Shown in pieces: positions 62,618 to 64,000 of a stretch of DNA of 64,000 nucleotides; the first letter of the stretch is position 1; the number at the start of each line of letters is the position of its first letter. Made by a program: the position numbers and the translations under genes. The notes beneath the pieces are model-generated. The model was not told where the DNA came from, did no database searches, and saw nothing but the letters and a program-made list of their open reading frames with translations. The stretch is taken from contig NZ_JAEULO010000068.1 in assembly GCF_016793705.1 (NCBI RefSeq), positions 186,001 to 250,000 of the forward strand, in the 5' to 3' direction. This stretch comes from Tabrizicola sp. GTDB lineage: Bacteria; Pseudomonadota; Alphaproteobacteria; Rhodobacterales; Rhodobacteraceae.

Positions 62618-63392
62618 CGATTTCCTTGTGCGCGCCGGGCTTGCCGCCGTCGGCCTCTCGCTCGCCACCGGCCCGCTCGGGTCTTTCGTCGTCTGGCGGC
62701 GGATGGCCTATTTCGGCGATGCCACCGCCCATGCCGCCGTCCTGGGCGTGGCGCTGGCGCTGGCGACCGACCTGCCCATCGGCCTTGGCACGCTGACCGT
62801 TGCCCTTGCCATGGCCGTCACCGTCGCGGGCCTCTCGGCGCGGGGCTGGGCGATGGACACCACGCTCGGCGTCCTGGCCCATTCCGCGCTGGCCTTCGGC
62901 CTGGTTGCGGTCAGCTTCTTCCCGACCGTGCGCACCGACCTCTCCGCCTATCTTTTCGGCGACATCCTCGCCGTCAGCCGGGGCGACCTTGCGCTGGTCT
63001 GGCTCGGCGCGCTGGCTGTCCTCGCCCTTCTGGCCTGGCGCTGGCAGGCGCTTCTCACCGCCACCGTCAGCGAGGACCTCGCCCATGCCGCCGACATCCG
63101 CCCCGACCGCGAGCGGCTTGTCCTCGTCATCGCCCTCGCGCTGGTCGTCGCCGTGGCGCTGAAGATCGTCGGCGCGCTTCTCATCGCCGCCATGCTGATC
63201 ATCCCCGCCGCCACCGCCCGCAGCTTCGCCCGCACACCCGAGGCGATGGCCGCCCTCGCCATCGCGATCGGCGCCGCCTCCGGGATCGGCGGCCTCGCCC
63301 TCTCGCTCTGGCAGGACACGCCCACCGGCCCCTCGATCATCGTGGTGGCCGCCGGACTCTTCGCACTGGCTTCGCTTCGGCAACAAAGTTAG
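62610..63392 (+). CDS. znuB: Zinc ABC transporter permease
   Basis: The 260-residue ABC-3-type permease of the zinc importer, with about eight membrane segments. Conserved family features are VVWRRMAYFGDATAHAAVLG near the N-terminus and KIVGALLIAAMLIIPAATA. ATG 62610 (MLDDFLV) is the usual family start; ATG 62598 is possible. It is the last gene of zur-znuC-znuB. Confidence 0.93.
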   Translation: MLDDFLVRAGLAAVGLSLATGPLGSFVVWRRMAYFGDATAHAAVLGVALALATDLPIGLGTLTVALAMAVTVAGLSARGWAMDTTLGVLAHSALAFGLVAVSFFPTVRTDLSAYLFGDILAVSRGDLALVWLGALAVLALLAWRWQALLTATVSEDLAHAADIRPDRERLVLVIALALVVAVALKIVGALLIAAMLIIPAATARSFARTPEAMAALAIAIGAASGIGGLALSLWQDTPTGPSIIVVAAGLFALASLRQQS

Positions 63393-63500
63393 GCGGATAC
63401 CCGCATCCTGCCCGAAGCTTGCCAAAATTGCCCGCTATCACCACTGCCAGACCCGCCTAGGCCGCCGTTCCCAGGGCCAAAGTTACCAAGGACTGACCCG

Positions 63501-64000
63501 TGTTCCGACTGATCGGTTTTCTCGTGATCTTCGCCCTCAGTGCCGGGGGGTTCATGTTCGTCGACTACAAGATGTCCGCCCGATGGTCCGGGCGCGAGGA
63601 TGCCGGGGGGCTGACCTTCGGCGAATATCTCCAAGGGCTTTCCGGGCGCATCTCGGGAATGGGCGGTGGTGGCGCACACGGGATGCCGAAGAAGCTTGCC
63701 GACATGCTGCCGAATCCGCCCGAAGGCTGGAAGGCCCGCCCGGTCGAAGCCGGCGACATCGACGGCTTCCTGCCGAAAAGCAGCAAGAACGCCGACAAGA
63801 AGGGCGTCGCGGCAGTGAAGGCGATGGCCGAGGGCGCCGCCGGTTCGGGCGTCGAGGTCGCGGCCCTGACCTTCCAGAAGGGCGACCGCAAGGTGATCGT
63901 CAAGGCGATCCGCTATCCCAACATCATCTTCACCAGCTTCGCCGCGATGCAGCAGCGGCTGGAGCTTCGGATGAAAACCGCCGAGTTCCGCGGCACCGAA
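63501..64000 (+). CDS. Membrane-anchored hypothetical protein (3' truncated)
   Basis: An open frame from GTG 63501 runs off the right edge after 166 codons. It starts with one membrane helix (MFRLIGFLVIFALSAGGFMF) followed by a Gly-rich and then charged soluble part (LADMLPNPPEGWKARPV; KSSKNADKKGVAAVKAMAEG). AAGGA at 63489-63493 lies seven bases before the start, and GC-rich third positions support real coding. The topology suggests a bitopic inner-membrane protein with a periplasmic domain. I do not recognise the family. Confidence 0.72.

Overview
The window reads as one stretch of chromosome from a GC-rich alphaproteobacterium, most likely family Rhodobacteraceae. The evidence is the gene content: divergent serB / serC-serA, an AdhI-type glutathione-dependent formaldehyde dehydrogenase, a PAN-domain alpha-2-macroglobulin beside pbpC, a DUF2585 protein, a zur-znuCB cluster divergent from znuA, and an apparently supernumerary rpoN. 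The placement rests on family recognition, not on a search. About 55 protein genes, one tRNA and a dense set of intergenic palindromes fill the window. There are no rRNAs, CRISPR arrays, complete insertion sequences or prophage genes.

Layout. 1-4.6 kb: the end of a proline racemase-superfamily enzyme, a DMT exporter, a secreted EEP-fold hydrolase, and nadE with a coupled small gene. 4.7-8.9 kb: a secreted protein of about 19 MORN repeats, a lower-GC lipoprotein, zapE and a TauE-type exporter. 9-12.8 kb: serine synthesis (serB; serC-serA behind a probable serC leader). 12.9-17.2 kb: a PPP-type phosphatase, DUF2585, an MFS transporter, a thiolase and an rpiB with an in-frame stop. 17.3-25 kb: pbpC and a giant periplasmic alpha-2-macroglobulin. 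25-30.3 kb: a hybrid histidine kinase, recQ and yggT. 30.4-37.4 kb: a thioesterase, UMF1-type MFS, mepA, a YhhQ-type transporter, an unusual mini-ORF locus, arfB, a kinase-like phosphotransferase, and a DUF47-pit phosphate module with a candidate PHO box. 37.4-45.2 kb: pncA-pncB, trhO, a flavin monooxygenase, RidA, a LysR regulator, a NYN protein, ybaK and a Phd/PIN toxin-antitoxin pair. 45.3-51.2 kb: adhI, tandem I78-type inhibitors, a cytochrome c', rpoN, hyuA and tRNA-Met. 51.3-60.3 kb: a 1702-residue exonuclease-RecQ-UvrD fusion, gnd, cobQ and an outer-membrane barrel. 60.4-64 kb: znuA, zur-znuC-znuB and a truncated membrane-anchored gene.

Functional themes. NAD is made by both salvage (pncA, pncB) and the final amidation (nadE). 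Zinc uptake, phosphate uptake and the toxin-antitoxin pair each carry a recognisable operator next to the genes they should control. Envelope upkeep is represented by pbpC, the alpha-2-macroglobulin and mepA. Translation-related functions are arfB, ybaK, trhO and a YhhQ-type queuosine-precursor transporter.

The most unusual items are: the three-part exonuclease-RecQ-UvrD protein directly downstream of tRNA-Met; an 18-codon ORF whose leader is a 17-nt perfect complement of the 16S rRNA 3' end, followed by a strong terminator; a three-copy, multi-block intergenic element; short palindromes that supply stop codons; and the interrupted rpiB.
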